Origin: Clostridia bacterium
Lineage (GTDB): Bacteria > Bacillota > Limnochordia > DTU080 > RSA5
Reading direction: 5' to 3'
Assembly (NCBI GenBank): GCA_002919235.1
Contig: PKEX01000006.1
Coordinates: 1 to 64,000, forward strand
Length of the DNA: 64,000 nucleotides
Shown here one piece after another: positions 8,020 to 17,035 of this stretch. A program made the position numbers and the translations under genes. How positions within the stretch are numbered: position 1 is the first letter of the stretch; each line of letters starts with the position of its first letter. The notes beneath the pieces were generated by a model. That model searched no databases and was not told the DNA's origin. It was given only the letters and a program-made list of their open reading frames with translations.

Positions 8020-11000
8020 GACGCCATCTCCTTTCCCACGGTCCGGCTGCGGGCCCGGCGGACCCGCCGGAACCATTCCGTCAGGTCGTCCACCGCCAGG
8101 TAGACCGCCGGCACCAGGAGCAGCGTGAGGAGGGTAGAGGTGGACAGGCCCACGCTGACCACCACCGCCAGCGGCGCCTCCAGCTCCGACCCCTCGCCGA
8201 TCCCCAGGGCCAGCGGGAGCATGCCCAGGACGGTGGTGAGGGTCGTCATCAAAATGGGACGCAGGCGGATCTTGCCCGATTCCACCACGGCTTGCAGCCG
8301 GTCCACGCCGCGCCGGCGCGCCTGGTTGATGAAGTCGATGAGCAGGATCGCGTTGTTGACCACGATTCCTACCAGCATGATCACGCCGATGAACGCCACG
8401 ACGCTGAAGGTGTGGCCTGTGAGGTAGAGACCCCAGACCACCCCGATGAGCGCGAACGGGATGCTGCCGATGATCACCAGCGGCTGGGTGAACGACTCGA
8501 ACTGCGACGCGAGCACCGCAAACACCAAGACGATGGACAAGACGAACGCGATCCCCAGGTCGGAGAAGGCCTCCACCATCAGCTCGTCCTCGCCGCCGTA
8601 GGCCACCTCGACGCCCGGCGGAAACTCCATCTGGGCCACCGCGGCCCGGACGTCGTTCATGACGGAGCCGAGAGCCCGCCCGGAAAGCTGGGCCGTGACG
8701 GCCACCACCCGCGACTGGTCCACCCGGTCGATGGAAAGCGGGCTTCGCGCCTCGACCAGCTCCGCCACCTCGGACAGGGGCACGATGCCGAAGGGGGTCC
8801 CGATGGGCAGATTCCTCAGGTCCGACAGGTTCTGCCGGTACGGCTCGGCCAGCCGGACCACCACGTCAAATTCCTCGCCGCCGCTCCGGTAGATGGTGGC
8901 GGCCTGTCCGGCGATGGCCGTGCGCACGGAGGACGCGATCTGGACCACCGAGAGCCCGAGCTGCCCCGCCCGCTCCCGGTCGATGCGGATCTCCAGCTCC
9001 GGCCTGCTCTCGTCGAGGCTGGTCCGCACTTCCCGGGTGCCGGGGATGGTGCGGATCACTTCAGCCAGCCGCGCCGCTTGCTGGGCCAAGACGTCCAGGT
9101 CGTCGCCGCGCACCTGGACCTGCACGGGGGCGGCGCCGCCCACGCCGACGAAGGACATGGTGTGAACCTCGATGTTCGCCCCGGGGATCCCCGCCGCCAG
9201 CCGCCGCACGTCTTCAATGACGTCGGCGGTGGAGCGGCGCCGCTGCCGCAAGGGCTTGAGCTGCACCATGATGGCGCCGCTGTCCGAGGCGCTGGCGTCG
9301 CCTGCCTGCGACAGGATGGACGAGACTTCGGGTATCCGGAGCAGCGCCTCTTCGAGATGCGCCACCAAGTCCTGGGTCTCGGCCAGCTTGGTCCCTTTGG
9401 GCATTTCGACAGAGATCTGAAACTGGCCCTCATCCATGGCGGGCAGGAATTCGGTGCCCAGCTTTGGCCCGATCCAGAGAAGGCTCGCGGCCAGCGCGGC
9501 GGTGAAAGCCAGGAGAGTCCACCCGCGCCGGCGCAGCGTCAGCCGGATCAGCCGGTCGTAGACCGCCAGCACCCGCCCCAAGAGTCCCCCGGCGGGAGCC
9601 GCGGGCCGCTCGGGGCCGGAGGGTGTCCCTGTCCCCGCGGCGGCCAGGGACACCCGTGAGATGCTGCCGTCGTTGGCGAGAAGGCGCGAGGCCAGGAGCG
9701 GCACCACCGTCATCGCCACCGCCAGCGAGGCGGCGAGGCTGTACGTCACCGTGAGGGAGAGATCCGAGAAGATCTGGCTGGCCAGGCCTTCCATGAAAAC
9801 GATGGGGACGAAGACCGCGACGGTGGTCAGGGTGGAGGCAAGGATGGCGCCGGCCACCTCCCGGGCTCCTTCCACCGCGGCCTCGACCGCTTCGGATCCC
9901 AGCTGCCGGTGGCGGAAGATGTTTTCCAGCACCACGATGGAGTTGTCCACCAGCATGCCGACGCCCAGGGCCAGGCCGCCCAGGGACAGCATGTTCAAGG
10001 TCATTCCCGAGAAGTAGACCAAGAGGAACGTAAAGACGATGGAGACGGGAATCGAGATGGCGATGACCAGCGTCGAGCGGAAACTGCGCAGGAACGCGTA
10101 GAGGACCAGCGCGGCCAGGAGGGCGCCCACCGCCGCGTTGGAGGTGACGGCGTCGATGGCCGCTTCGACGAACGCCGATTCGTCGTACACGGCCACGAAC
10201 TCCACGTCGCCCAGCTCGCGCGCGATCTCGTCCAGGACCTCGCGCACCTGGCGCGCGACCTGCACCGAGTTGGCCCCCGTCTCCTTGACGATCTGCAGGT
10301 TGAGAGCGGGCTGCCGGTTGAGCCGGGTGATCTGCCGCTCATCGGATTCCCCCATGGAGACCTCGGCGATCTCCCGCAAGGGGATGGTTCCCGCGGCCGT
10401 GGGAATCCGGACGGCGGCGATGTCGGCCAGGTCGTGAAACTCCCCGGTGGTCCTGAGCGTCAGCTCTTCCCGCCCCGAGACGATGTTTCCGCCGGGCAGG
10501 TTGAGATTGGCCGCCTGCAGCGCCTGCACCACGGTCTCAAAGCTGACGTTGAACGCGCGCATGCGCACCGGGTCCAAGGTCACGTGGACCTGCTGCTCCC
10601 GGCCGCCGAAGACGCTGACGGACGCCACGCCCTCGATCCGCTCCAGGCGGTTCTTCACCACATCTTGCGCGAGAGCGTAGAGCTCGGGCAGGCTGCGGTC
10701 GCCTCCCATGCCCAGCTGCATGATGGGCGATGCGGACGGGTCGAAGCGCAGGATCCGGGGGGATCCCGCCCCGTCGGGAAGCAGCTCCCGGATGAGGTCG
10801 ATCCGCTCCCGCATCTCGAGGGCGGCGAAGTTCATATCGGTGCCCCAGTCAAACTCGACCAGCACCACCGACTGGCCCCGCGTCGAGGTGGAGCTGACGC
10901 CGGTCACGTTGGCCAGCGACGACATGGCCTCTTCGATGGGGCGGGTGACCAGGCTTTCCACTTCCTGGGGTCCGGCCCCCTCGTAGCTGGTGGCCACCGC

Positions 11001-11135
11001 GGCGATAGGGATGTTCATCTCCGGCAGCAGGTCGATGGGAAGCCGGGTGAGCGAAAAAAAGCCCAGCAGGACCGCGACGAAGACCGCCATCCAGACCGTG
11101 ATTGGCCGGGAGACGGCGAACTTGGCCACGTTCAC
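8016..11135 (-). CDS. RND-family (HAE1-type) efflux pump
   Basis: This 1039-aa inner-membrane proton antiporter has the two-fold RND plan: TM1 (ITVWMAVFVAVLLGFF), a large periplasmic loop, TM2-6 with the proton-relay block GVGMLVDNSIVVLENIFRH, then TM7, a second loop and TM8-12 with GIVVNNAILLIDFINQARRRG. The sequence resembles AcrB/MdtB-type drug or metabolite pumps rather than metal pumps. The start overlaps the adaptor stop (ATGA). A low-complexity insert (SRVSLAAAGTGTPSGPERP) occurs before the second half. Substrate is unknown. Confidence 0.96.
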   Translation of the reverse strand: MNVAKFAVSRPITVWMAVFVAVLLGFFSLTRLPIDLLPEMNIPIAAVATSYEGAGPQEVESLVTRPIEEAMSSLANVTGVSSTSTRGQSVVLVEFDWGTDMNFAALEMRERIDLIRELLPDGAGSPRILRFDPSASPIMQLGMGGDRSLPELYALAQDVVKNRLERIEGVASVSVFGGREQQVHVTLDPVRMRAFNVSFETVVQALQAANLNLPGGNIVSGREELTLRTTGEFHDLADIAAVRIPTAAGTIPLREIAEVSMGESDERQITRLNRQPALNLQIVKETGANSVQVARQVREVLDEIARELGDVEFVAVYDESAFVEAAIDAVTSNAAVGALLAALVLYAFLRSFRSTLVIAISIPVSIVFTFLLVYFSGMTLNMLSLGGLALGVGMLVDNSIVVLENIFRHRQLGSEAVEAAVEGAREVAGAILASTLTTVAVFVPIVFMEGLASQIFSDLSLTVTYSLAASLAVAMTVVPLLASRLLANDGSISRVSLAAAGTGTPSGPERPAAPAGGLLGRVLAVYDRLIRLTLRRRGWTLLAFTAALAASLLWIGPKLGTEFLPAMDEGQFQISVEMPKGTKLAETQDLVAHLEEALLRIPEVSSILSQAGDASASDSGAIMVQLKPLRQRRRSTADVIEDVRRLAAGIPGANIEVHTMSFVGVGGAAPVQVQVRGDDLDVLAQQAARLAEVIRTIPGTREVRTSLDESRPELEIRIDRERAGQLGLSVVQIASSVRTAIAGQAATIYRSGGEEFDVVVRLAEPYRQNLSDLRNLPIGTPFGIVPLSEVAELVEARSPLSIDRVDQSRVVAVTAQLSGRALGSVMNDVRAAVAQMEFPPGVEVAYGGEDELMVEAFSDLGIAFVLSIVLVFAVLASQFESFTQPLVIIGSIPFALIGVVWGLYLTGHTFSVVAFIGVIMLVGIVVNNAILLIDFINQARRRGVDRLQAVVESGKIRLRPILMTTLTTVLGMLPLALGIGEGSELEAPLAVVVSVGLSTSTLLTLLLVPAVYLAVDDLTEWFRRVRRARSRTVGKEMAS

Positions 11136-12451
11136 AGCGCGTCACTCCCGCTGATGCGCACCCGGGCGCCGTCGGCCAGGGCCGCGTGCCCCGCCACCAC
11201 CACGTGTTCTCCGGGGGAAAGGCCCGAGACGATCTCTGTCCAGCCGCCGCCGGCAAGGCCCACCTGCACCGGGCGTTTGTGGGCCATGCCGTGTTCCACC
11301 ACGTAGACGAAGGCCTGGCCCCGTTCCGCCAGGAGGGCTTCATCGGGGACCGCCACCGACTCTTCCCGGGAGTCGACGGCGATCCGCACCCGCGCCGACA
11401 TGCCGGGCTTGAGCGTCCCGTCGGGATTGGGAACTTCGATGCGGATGCCGAAGAGGCGGGACTGGGGGTTGGCCACCGCCTCCACCGCCGTCACGGTGCC
11501 GCTGAAGCTCTGGAAGGGGAAAGCGTCCAGCGTCAGCTCGGCCCGGGCGCCGGGACGGACGCGGATGATGTCGCGGTCACCTACTTCCACCCGGACCACC
11601 ACGGGGTCGATCTGGACGATGCGGAAAGCCGGCTGGCCCGCGCCGATGATGTCGTTGGGGTTCACCAGGCGGTCCGCGACGACGCCGTCGAGAGGGCTCG
11701 TGAGGTCGGCCTGGGAAAGCTGGAGCTTAGCCAGCCGGAGCGCGGCTTCTGCTTGGAGGACTTGGGCCTCGGCGGCCTGGCGGTCCTCCTCGCGCGCGCC
11801 TTGGAGCACCAGTTCCAGCTGGTTCGCGGCGGCGGTGTAGGCGGCCTGGGCCACGTCGAACTGGCTCTGCGCCTGTTCCAGCTGGGCTTGGGTGACGGCG
11901 CCCGCTTCGTACAGGGCCCGCAGGCGCGCGAGGTTGGAACGGGCCTGCTCCAGGTTGGCCTCGGCCTGGGCCACCTGCGCCCGCACCTGTTCGATCTCCT
12001 CCGGGCGGGCGCCGGCCTTCACTCGCTCGAGGTTGGCCCGGGCGGCCATCAGCGCCGCTTCCGCCTGGGCCACGTTGATTTCGAGCTCATCCTTCTCGAG
12101 GGAGAGAAGGAGCTGGCCCCGGGAGACGGTGTCGCCGACGTCGGCCGCGACGGCGGCGACCCGCCCCGAAACCTTGGGGGAGAGGCGGATCTCCTGGTTG
12201 GCCGAGAGGATGCCGTGAGCCTCGAGGCTCAACGTGACCGTGCGGCGGCTCACGGGGTGCACCCTTACGGAGACGGCCTGCGGCTCCGCGGCGGCAGGGG
12301 TAGAGGCTGCGGGCGCCGCCGGCTCTCCCGCGCCCGCGTTCACGCCCGCCGCGCGGGGAGCGGCGGCGTCTTGGGAGCCGGCCGAGAGGAACCAACCGGC
12401 TCCGGCTCCGAGGAGAAATACGAGAATCCACCCGATCCAGCTCTTCTTCAT
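11132..12451 (-). CDS. Periplasmic adaptor (membrane fusion protein) of RND pump
   Basis: This 439-aa HlyD/AcrA-type adaptor has an N-terminal membrane anchor (IGWILVFLLGAGAGWFL), a Pro/Ala-rich spacer, a split lipoyl domain (ILSANQEIRLSPKVSGRVAAV with LTSPLDGVVADR), a long alpha hairpin of Gln/Ala/Glu repeats, a beta-barrel domain and a membrane-proximal domain. It is the first gene of the operon; its stop overlaps the pump start. The long hairpin is the type that docks tip-to-tip with TolC helices. Confidence 0.94.
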   Translation of the reverse strand: MKKSWIGWILVFLLGAGAGWFLSAGSQDAAAPRAAGVNAGAGEPAAPAASTPAAAEPQAVSVRVHPVSRRTVTLSLEAHGILSANQEIRLSPKVSGRVAAVAADVGDTVSRGQLLLSLEKDELEINVAQAEAALMAARANLERVKAGARPEEIEQVRAQVAQAEANLEQARSNLARLRALYEAGAVTQAQLEQAQSQFDVAQAAYTAAANQLELVLQGAREEDRQAAEAQVLQAEAALRLAKLQLSQADLTSPLDGVVADRLVNPNDIIGAGQPAFRIVQIDPVVVRVEVGDRDIIRVRPGARAELTLDAFPFQSFSGTVTAVEAVANPQSRLFGIRIEVPNPDGTLKPGMSARVRIAVDSREESVAVPDEALLAERGQAFVYVVEHGMAHKRPVQVGLAGGGWTEIVSGLSPGEHVVVAGHAALADGARVRISGSDAL

Positions 12452-12529
12452 CGACAGGTGCCCTCCGACGGAAAATCTGGCGAGTCCGTCCGGCGCTCGA
12501 AGCAGCGAACGGTGTACCTGCGGTTGGGG

Positions 12530-12549
12530 CTGACCGACTGGTCGGTCAG
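12530..12549. promoter_or_regulatory. Predicted TetR-family operator palindrome
   Basis: Nine-base arms CTGACCGAC and GTCGGTCAG flank a 2-nt centre. The arms match the common TetR/AcrR-type half-site TGACCGAC. The site lies about 12 bp downstream of the -10 of the efflux promoter, where repressor binding would block initiation or early elongation. Binding by the TetR of this operon is inferred. Confidence 0.85.
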
Positions 12550-12561
12550 TGCGCCTCCCCT

Positions 12562-12591
12562 AGCATAATGGCCCGTGGAAGACCCTGTCAA
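12562..12591 (-). promoter_or_regulatory. Promoter of the efflux operon
   Basis: On the minus strand, TTGACA (12591-12586) and TATGCT (12567-12562) are separated by 18 bp. Transcription would start inside or next to the palindrome at 12530-12549. Confidence 0.8.
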
Positions 12592-12615
12592 GAGGGGATC
12601 TTTTCTCCGGTTTTC

Positions 12616-13425
12616 CTAAAGCATACCGAGCTTCTCGAGGGCCGCCCGCACCATGGTCACGTGCTGTTGAACCCGGGTGTCCAGGGGCTGCTTGCGCGAG
12701 GTCTCCAAGATCATGGCCCGGGTGCCCAGCACCAGGCCGGCGGCCCGGGCCAGGCTGCCCTTGACGGGATACTTGAGCAGCGAGAAGCGGTGGTTCTTAT
12801 TAGCGATCCCCCGGTTTACGGCCGCCTGCATCGCTTTGGCCACCGACGCCCCGTCGCCTACAGGATAGTAGATGATCGACTGGCCTACTGATTCTTTATT
12901 GAGCTTGTGAAAGTCGTATCCTTCGTGGAGGTCGAAAAGGTAGTCGGGCTGTACCGCGAGCATGAGATTCCAGATGCTCTTGGCCAGGACGGAGCCGGTG
13001 GAGCCCGTCTTCGACTTGGGAAAATCCCGGTTGAGGTCGCCCGGATGGGAGCCGGTGCGCGTTCCGGCCTCAACCGCGAGCTTGTTGGCCTGCGGGATCA
13101 CGATCAGCCGCCCCTTCTTGGGCACCAGCCCGGCCAGCTGCTGCGCGGCGCGGAAGCCCGCGGGCTCGTTCCCGTGCATGCCGCCTACCACCACCACGGT
13201 AGGACCGGGCTTGCCGCTGTCATGGTCGTAGTAGGGCGTGGCGTACGGGGTGCCCTCCGCCAAAAGGCGCGGCGCCCCGCCCGAAAGCGGCGCCTGCCGG
13301 TCCTGAGCGCGGATGACGGTGACGCCTTGGGCGGCATCGGCTGGCGGAGAGAGCGGGGCGGCCACCAGGCTGAACAGGACCAGGACCAGAAGGATGGAAA
13401 GGCTGCGAAGGCTTCTGGGACGCAT
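12616..13425 (-). CDS. Secreted M14/AspA-like metallohydrolase
   Basis: This 269-aa exported protein of the succinylglutamate desuccinylase/aspartoacylase branch of M14 zinc carboxypeptidases has a signal peptide of about 32 residues (LSILLVLVLFSLVAAPLSPPADA). Zinc ligands His and Glu lie in GGMHGNEP, substrate Arg is in DLNRDFP, the third zinc ligand is in DLHEGYD, and a catalytic Glu is likely in AMILETSRK. The chosen ATG has AAAGGAGA at 8 nt; the track start is 8 codons upstream. Substrate may be a cell-wall peptide or acyl amino acid, but the sequence does not decide. Confidence 0.85.
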   Translation of the reverse strand: MRPRSLRSLSILLVLVLFSLVAAPLSPPADAAQGVTVIRAQDRQAPLSGGAPRLLAEGTPYATPYYDHDSGKPGPTVVVVGGMHGNEPAGFRAAQQLAGLVPKKGRLIVIPQANKLAVEAGTRTGSHPGDLNRDFPKSKTGSTGSVLAKSIWNLMLAVQPDYLFDLHEGYDFHKLNKESVGQSIIYYPVGDGASVAKAMQAAVNRGIANKNHRFSLLKYPVKGSLARAAGLVLGTRAMILETSRKQPLDTRVQQHVTMVRAALEKLGML

Positions 13426-13565
13426 TGGCGTGTCTCCTTTCTCTGGCATCTGCGGCCTGTGCTGGGACCGAAATCCTCGAAACGCCGTTGGTCGATTTCC
13501 CGCCGGCCAGGGCGAGTCCTACATGGAATCTATCCCTGCGCTTCCAGGAGCTGCAACAGGGCGCG

Positions 13566-13590
13566 AAAAGGCCCCGCCGGAAGGCGGGGC
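13566..13590 (-). terminator. Intrinsic terminator of the LysM gene
   Basis: GCCCCGCC and GGCGGGGC pair around a 4-nt loop; on the minus strand the hairpin is followed by CTTTTCG. It lies 43 bp beyond the stop of the LysM-domain gene and before the metallohydrolase gene. Confidence 0.75.
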
Positions 13591-13632
13591 GCAGGCGGAG
13601 AAATCGTGTCTCCGGAGTCCTTGACAGGCGCT

Positions 13633-14541
13633 TCAGTTGAGGGTGGTCCAGCCGCGGATGATCTCTTTCCACGAGAGGGCAATGGACCGGGCCCGCCGGG
13701 CCGCGGCCGCCGCCGCGCGGACGATGAACGGGACCCGCACCAGCTCTCCCTGAAGCGGCGCGTCCGGATCGGCGACGCCGGGGTTGGCCCGGCGGAGGAC
13801 GTCGGCGTCGACCGCCATCTCGCGCGCGATGGCGGAGAGGGTGTCGCCTCGCTCGGCCCGGGCGGCGTGGACGGGCACCTGAAGGTAGTCCACAGCCGGC
13901 CAGTGAAGGCGCCAACCGGCGACGCCCAGGTCCTCCGCGGCTTGGAGGGGGGCCGCGTGCGCCCGTCCTTCGCCGTCCAGCACCCGGGGGAAAAGGAGCA
14001 GGTCCAGGCGGGGGCTTTCCCGCTCTTCCAGCCGGAGCACGCCGAGGACCCGCGCGTCGGAGACCGCCCCGTCCACGATGACGTCGTAGCTCCCCCACGC
14101 GATCAAGGGCACCACGGTCCAGCCGGGCTGCTCCGGCTCCCCGGGTTCGTCCGGCTCGCGATCGGTAGGCTGCAGCGCGCGGGCGGCGACGCCGCCGAAG
14201 TGCTGAACCGCCTCGTTTCTGGGAACGGCCACCCGGCCTTCCAGCCGGACGCGCCGGCCCAGCGGGTCGTCGAAAGCAGCGTGCGCCCACAGCACGTCTT
14301 CAGTGGTGCCGTCTTCCCGGTCCAGCGCTGTCTGGTCGATGGCAAAGAGCTCGATGGCGGCGCCCTTGGCCAGCGTCAGCGGCGACGGGGGTCCGGGCGG
14401 CGCCGGGAGATGGGTCCGGGGATCGATCCGGGGAAGCTGGTCAGCCGGGGGAAGCGGCAAGACCTGGCCCGACCCCGGATCCGACACCTTCATCGCGATG
14501 GGGACGGGGCGGTTGGACGAGAAGGCGAGCCGGTGCGCCAA
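13633..14541 (-). CDS. LysM-domain protein
   Basis: The protein of about 302 aa has a single C-terminal LysM motif (RGDTLSAIAREMAVDADVLRRANPGV, near residues 225-265), which binds glycan in peptidoglycan or spore cortex. The N-terminal two thirds is an unrecognised Pro-rich, acidic domain. No signal peptide is evident, a pattern seen in spore coat morphogenesis proteins, but that assignment is only a suggestion. Start TTG 14541 has AAGGAGG 7 nt upstream; the track ATG is 24 codons earlier and lacks such a site. Confidence 0.72.
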   Translation of the reverse strand: MAHRLAFSSNRPVPIAMKVSDPGSGQVLPLPPADQLPRIDPRTHLPAPPGPPSPLTLAKGAAIELFAIDQTALDREDGTTEDVLWAHAAFDDPLGRRVRLEGRVAVPRNEAVQHFGGVAARALQPTDREPDEPGEPEQPGWTVVPLIAWGSYDVIVDGAVSDARVLGVLRLEERESPRLDLLLFPRVLDGEGRAHAAPLQAAEDLGVAGWRLHWPAVDYLQVPVHAARAERGDTLSAIAREMAVDADVLRRANPGVADPDAPLQGELVRVPFIVRAAAAAARRARSIALSWKEIIRGWTTLN

Positions 14542-14768
14542 GGGTCTCCCTCCTTGGTGCGGACGTGGCGCAGGCCCGGTCCCGAAAGGCCCACGGCGGG
14601 GCCGCCGCGCCATGCCCGCGTTCCACGGTATGACCGGGACCGTCCGGGAGGACTAGGCGCCTGTTCCTATTCGCAGTGGGTCATGGGGCGCGCGTGTTCG
14701 TATGGAGGGCCGCCCGCCGGCGTCATCCTAAGGCCAGGGAGAGAGCACACGTCGAGGGGTGACGCACC

Positions 14769-14951
14769 GTGGTGGTCGACGTCGAAAAGATCCGAAGGGA
14801 GTACCACCGGATTGAAGACCGCCTCTACCGGCTGAGGTGCAGCTACGGGTACTCGCCCATGCGCAACCAGGCGTTCCGGCGTCTTGAGGACCGGGCTCGC
14901 AGGCTCAACCGCATCGTGCGGCAGATGGAGACCCAGTGGGGAACCCGGTGA
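14769..14951 (+). CDS. Small basic helical protein (60 aa)
   Basis: The predicted product is almost entirely amphipathic helix (IRREYHRIEDRLYRLRC, then FRRLEDRARRLNRIVRQME). GTG start with GAGGGG 9 nt upstream. Its two-helix size is reminiscent of Spo0E-type proteins, but the signature S-Q-x-L-D is absent, so no family is assigned. It stands alone between a minus-strand LysM gene and the next plus-strand gene. Confidence 0.5.
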   Translation: MVVDVEKIRREYHRIEDRLYRLRCSYGYSPMRNQAFRRLEDRARRLNRIVRQMETQWGTR

Positions 14952-15177
14952 CATAATCTTCCAGCGCGCCGGATGCATGAGCGGCTCCTGCGGGGGCATT
15001 CTAGGGGATGCAGGGCTCACCCCTGCTTAAGGCGGCCCGGAACGGATGATGCAGGCCAAGGGAAAGTTCCGGGTCCGCCTTTTCCTTTGTGAGACTTTCC
15101 GGGAAGGGATGCGGCGGCGGCCGTGGAAGCACTGCTCCTCGACGGCTGACCGATTTCGGAAAAGGGGCTGGACCGAA

Positions 15178-16176
15178 ATGCCCGTGGAGCTCCCTTCCCC
15201 CGAACCTTCGGAACTGGAGGAAATCCGCCTCCTCAGGCGCTCCGCGAGGCACCGCTACGACCTTGCGCGGGTTCGGGCGGTGTACCCGCAGCGGGTGCTG
15301 TCCGGTTGGCTCGCCCGCGGCGCGGGCGTGCGCGCCGCCCATCCCGGCCCAAGCGCCGGGCGGGCTTTGCCGGACCCTCAGGTCGACCTCCTCTTGACCT
15401 CTCTCGCCGTCGTCGAGCGGCACGGCTTCACGTTCAGCTCGGACCACGTGGCCGGCGCTTGGGTGGACAACCTTTCCGAAGAGGCGCTTTCGGGAACGGA
15501 GAAGACCGCCTATAGGAGCCTGCGTTCGGGGATCCGGCCGCCCCGGTCGGCGGAGCTCGCGCGCGAGGAAGGCGAGGCGGACGGCGCGATGGCCAGGGCA
15601 TTCCTCTGGGGGTATCTCGCGCCCGGGGACCCGGGTTTCGCGGCGGAGCTCGCCTGGCGCGACGCGAGGGTGTCGCACGCCGGAAGCGGGGTGTACGGGG
15701 CGATGTTCGCCGCCGCTGCGGCGTCGGCCGCTTTTGTCTGCGACGACCCCTTGGAGGCAGTGCTGGTGGGTGTGGGGGAAGTCCCCGACACGTCCCGCCT
15801 GGCCGGGGCCGTGGGCCGCTGCGTCCGCCTGCACCTGGCAGGCGAGAGCTGGGAGCAAGCGGTCCGGGAGCTGGAAAGCGCCTGGGGCCATCTCCCGCCC
15901 GGCCACGCGGTGAGAACGGCCGGCCGGGTGGCGCTGGCGCTGCTCTACGGGAAAATGGCGCTGGCCGCTACCGTCGAGCTCGCGGCGGCAGGGGCCGGCG
16001 AGCGCATCCCGGTGGCGCCGGGGGTCGCCGGGGCCATTCTCGGCCCGATGCTAGGCGAGCCGGGCGCCCCGGAGTGGCCGGTGCGCCCGGGGGATACGGT
16101 GGCGGGCGGCGCCGGTGCGGTCACCGTCGCCGATCTGGCCGGGCGGACCGCACGGCTGGGACGGCACGGCGGGTGA
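15178..16176 (+). CDS. ADP-ribosylglycohydrolase-fold protein with degenerate active site
   Basis: The segment WRDARVSHAGSGVYGAMFAAAAASAAFV matches the DraG/ARH family core, and FTFSSDHVAGAWVDNL matches the helix usually following the TDDT metal motif. The two Mg sites look destroyed: the usual TDDT is PDPQVD here, and the C-terminal D-x-D/TDDT-like block is replaced by ERIPVAPGVAGAILGPMLG. It is therefore probably a non-hydrolytic binding protein, or has a changed chemistry. ATG 15178 (MPVELPSPEP) is preferred because upstream residues look non-coding; the track ORF begins 44 codons earlier. No functional neighbour is obvious. Confidence 0.7.
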   Translation: MPVELPSPEPSELEEIRLLRRSARHRYDLARVRAVYPQRVLSGWLARGAGVRAAHPGPSAGRALPDPQVDLLLTSLAVVERHGFTFSSDHVAGAWVDNLSEEALSGTEKTAYRSLRSGIRPPRSAELAREEGEADGAMARAFLWGYLAPGDPGFAAELAWRDARVSHAGSGVYGAMFAAAAASAAFVCDDPLEAVLVGVGEVPDTSRLAGAVGRCVRLHLAGESWEQAVRELESAWGHLPPGHAVRTAGRVALALLYGKMALAATVELAAAGAGERIPVAPGVAGAILGPMLGEPGAPEWPVRPGDTVAGGAGAVTVADLAGRTARLGRHGG

Positions 16177-16207
16177 GCCCGGACGCCCGGGTCCGGTCCC
16201 GGCGGCG

Positions 16208-17017
16208 TCAAAGTCCCAAGAGGACGGGCAGGTCGGCTGCGGAAGGGGCGACGTAATCGGGCTTTGCCGGCGCCGCGGCAAGATCGGCCTCGGTGACGCC
16301 CCCCGTGAGCACCAGGAGACAGCGCATCCCGGCGGCCTGGGCCGCGGGGACGTCGGAGCGGAGCGAGTCGCCCACCATGAGGCACCGCTCGGGGGGGACT
16401 CCCATGCTCTGCGCGGCCATGAGCAGCAGGTCGGGTTTGGGCTTGGCGATCATGATGTGGGGCTCGCGGCCTGCCATCGCCTGGATCGCGGCCGCCACCA
16501 CGCCCGAGCCGGGCATGTCCCCGTCTTCCGCGGGGTAGGTGACGTCCAGGTTCGCCGCGGCAAACTTCGCGCCCCTTTGCAGGCAGCGCAGGGCGCGCGT
16601 GAGCTTGCTCATGCTCAGGGCGGGATCGTCCGCGGCCACGACGAAGTCCGCGAGGTAGTCGATCTCCTCCGGCTCGTCGATCACCCGCAGGCCGTGTTCC
16701 TCCAGCTCCCGGCGGAGCCCGCCGGCACCCAGGAGGTACACCGTGGCGCGGGGTTCTCGCCGGGCGAGTTCGCGAGCCAGGGCCCGGGTGGCGATGAACA
16801 CCTCGTCTTCCTCGGCAGGGACGCCCATCTCCAGAAGCCGCCGGTGCGCTCCCCGGCGGTCGAGGGAGGAGTGGTTGCTGACGAAGCGGACGGGAAGGCC
16901 CGCCTCCTTGACGGCAGCGATCGCGGGCGCCGCCCCCGGCACCGGCTCCCGGCCGCGCCAGACGACGCCGTCCAGGTCGAACAGGACGCCTTGGACCCAC
17001 TGGAACTCCCGGTTCAT
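16208..17017 (-). CDS. HAD-superfamily IIA phosphatase (NagD-like)
   Basis: Motif I is FDLDGVVWRG, motif II the VSNHSS loop (Ser), motif III the Lys in IAKPKP, and motif IV GDSLRSDV. The cap between motifs II and III defines subclass IIA (NagD, AraL, PGP-like). At 269 aa it is full length. ATG 17017 lies 8 nt after GAGAGG; a GTG three codons earlier overlaps that site. It could dephosphorylate a small phosphometabolite; it lies just downstream of cysH on the same strand, where a role on 3'-phosphonucleotides is conceivable but unproven. Confidence 0.9.
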   Translation of the reverse strand: MNREFQWVQGVLFDLDGVVWRGREPVPGAAPAIAAVKEAGLPVRFVSNHSSLDRRGAHRRLLEMGVPAEEDEVFIATRALARELARREPRATVYLLGAGGLRRELEEHGLRVIDEPEEIDYLADFVVAADDPALSMSKLTRALRCLQRGAKFAAANLDVTYPAEDGDMPGSGVVAAAIQAMAGREPHIMIAKPKPDLLLMAAQSMGVPPERCLMVGDSLRSDVPAAQAAGMRCLLVLTGGVTEADLAAAPAKPDYVAPSAADLPVLLGL

Positions 17018-17035
17018 CGCTGCCACCTCTCTGCA

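Noticed and set aside
14952-15177. Additional 44 N-terminal codons of the ADP-ribosylglycohydrolase-like ORF
   Set aside because: The encoded residues (Lys/Arg/Cys/Phe-rich) do not resemble the family, and the following ATG fits better; no other gene was seen in this gap.
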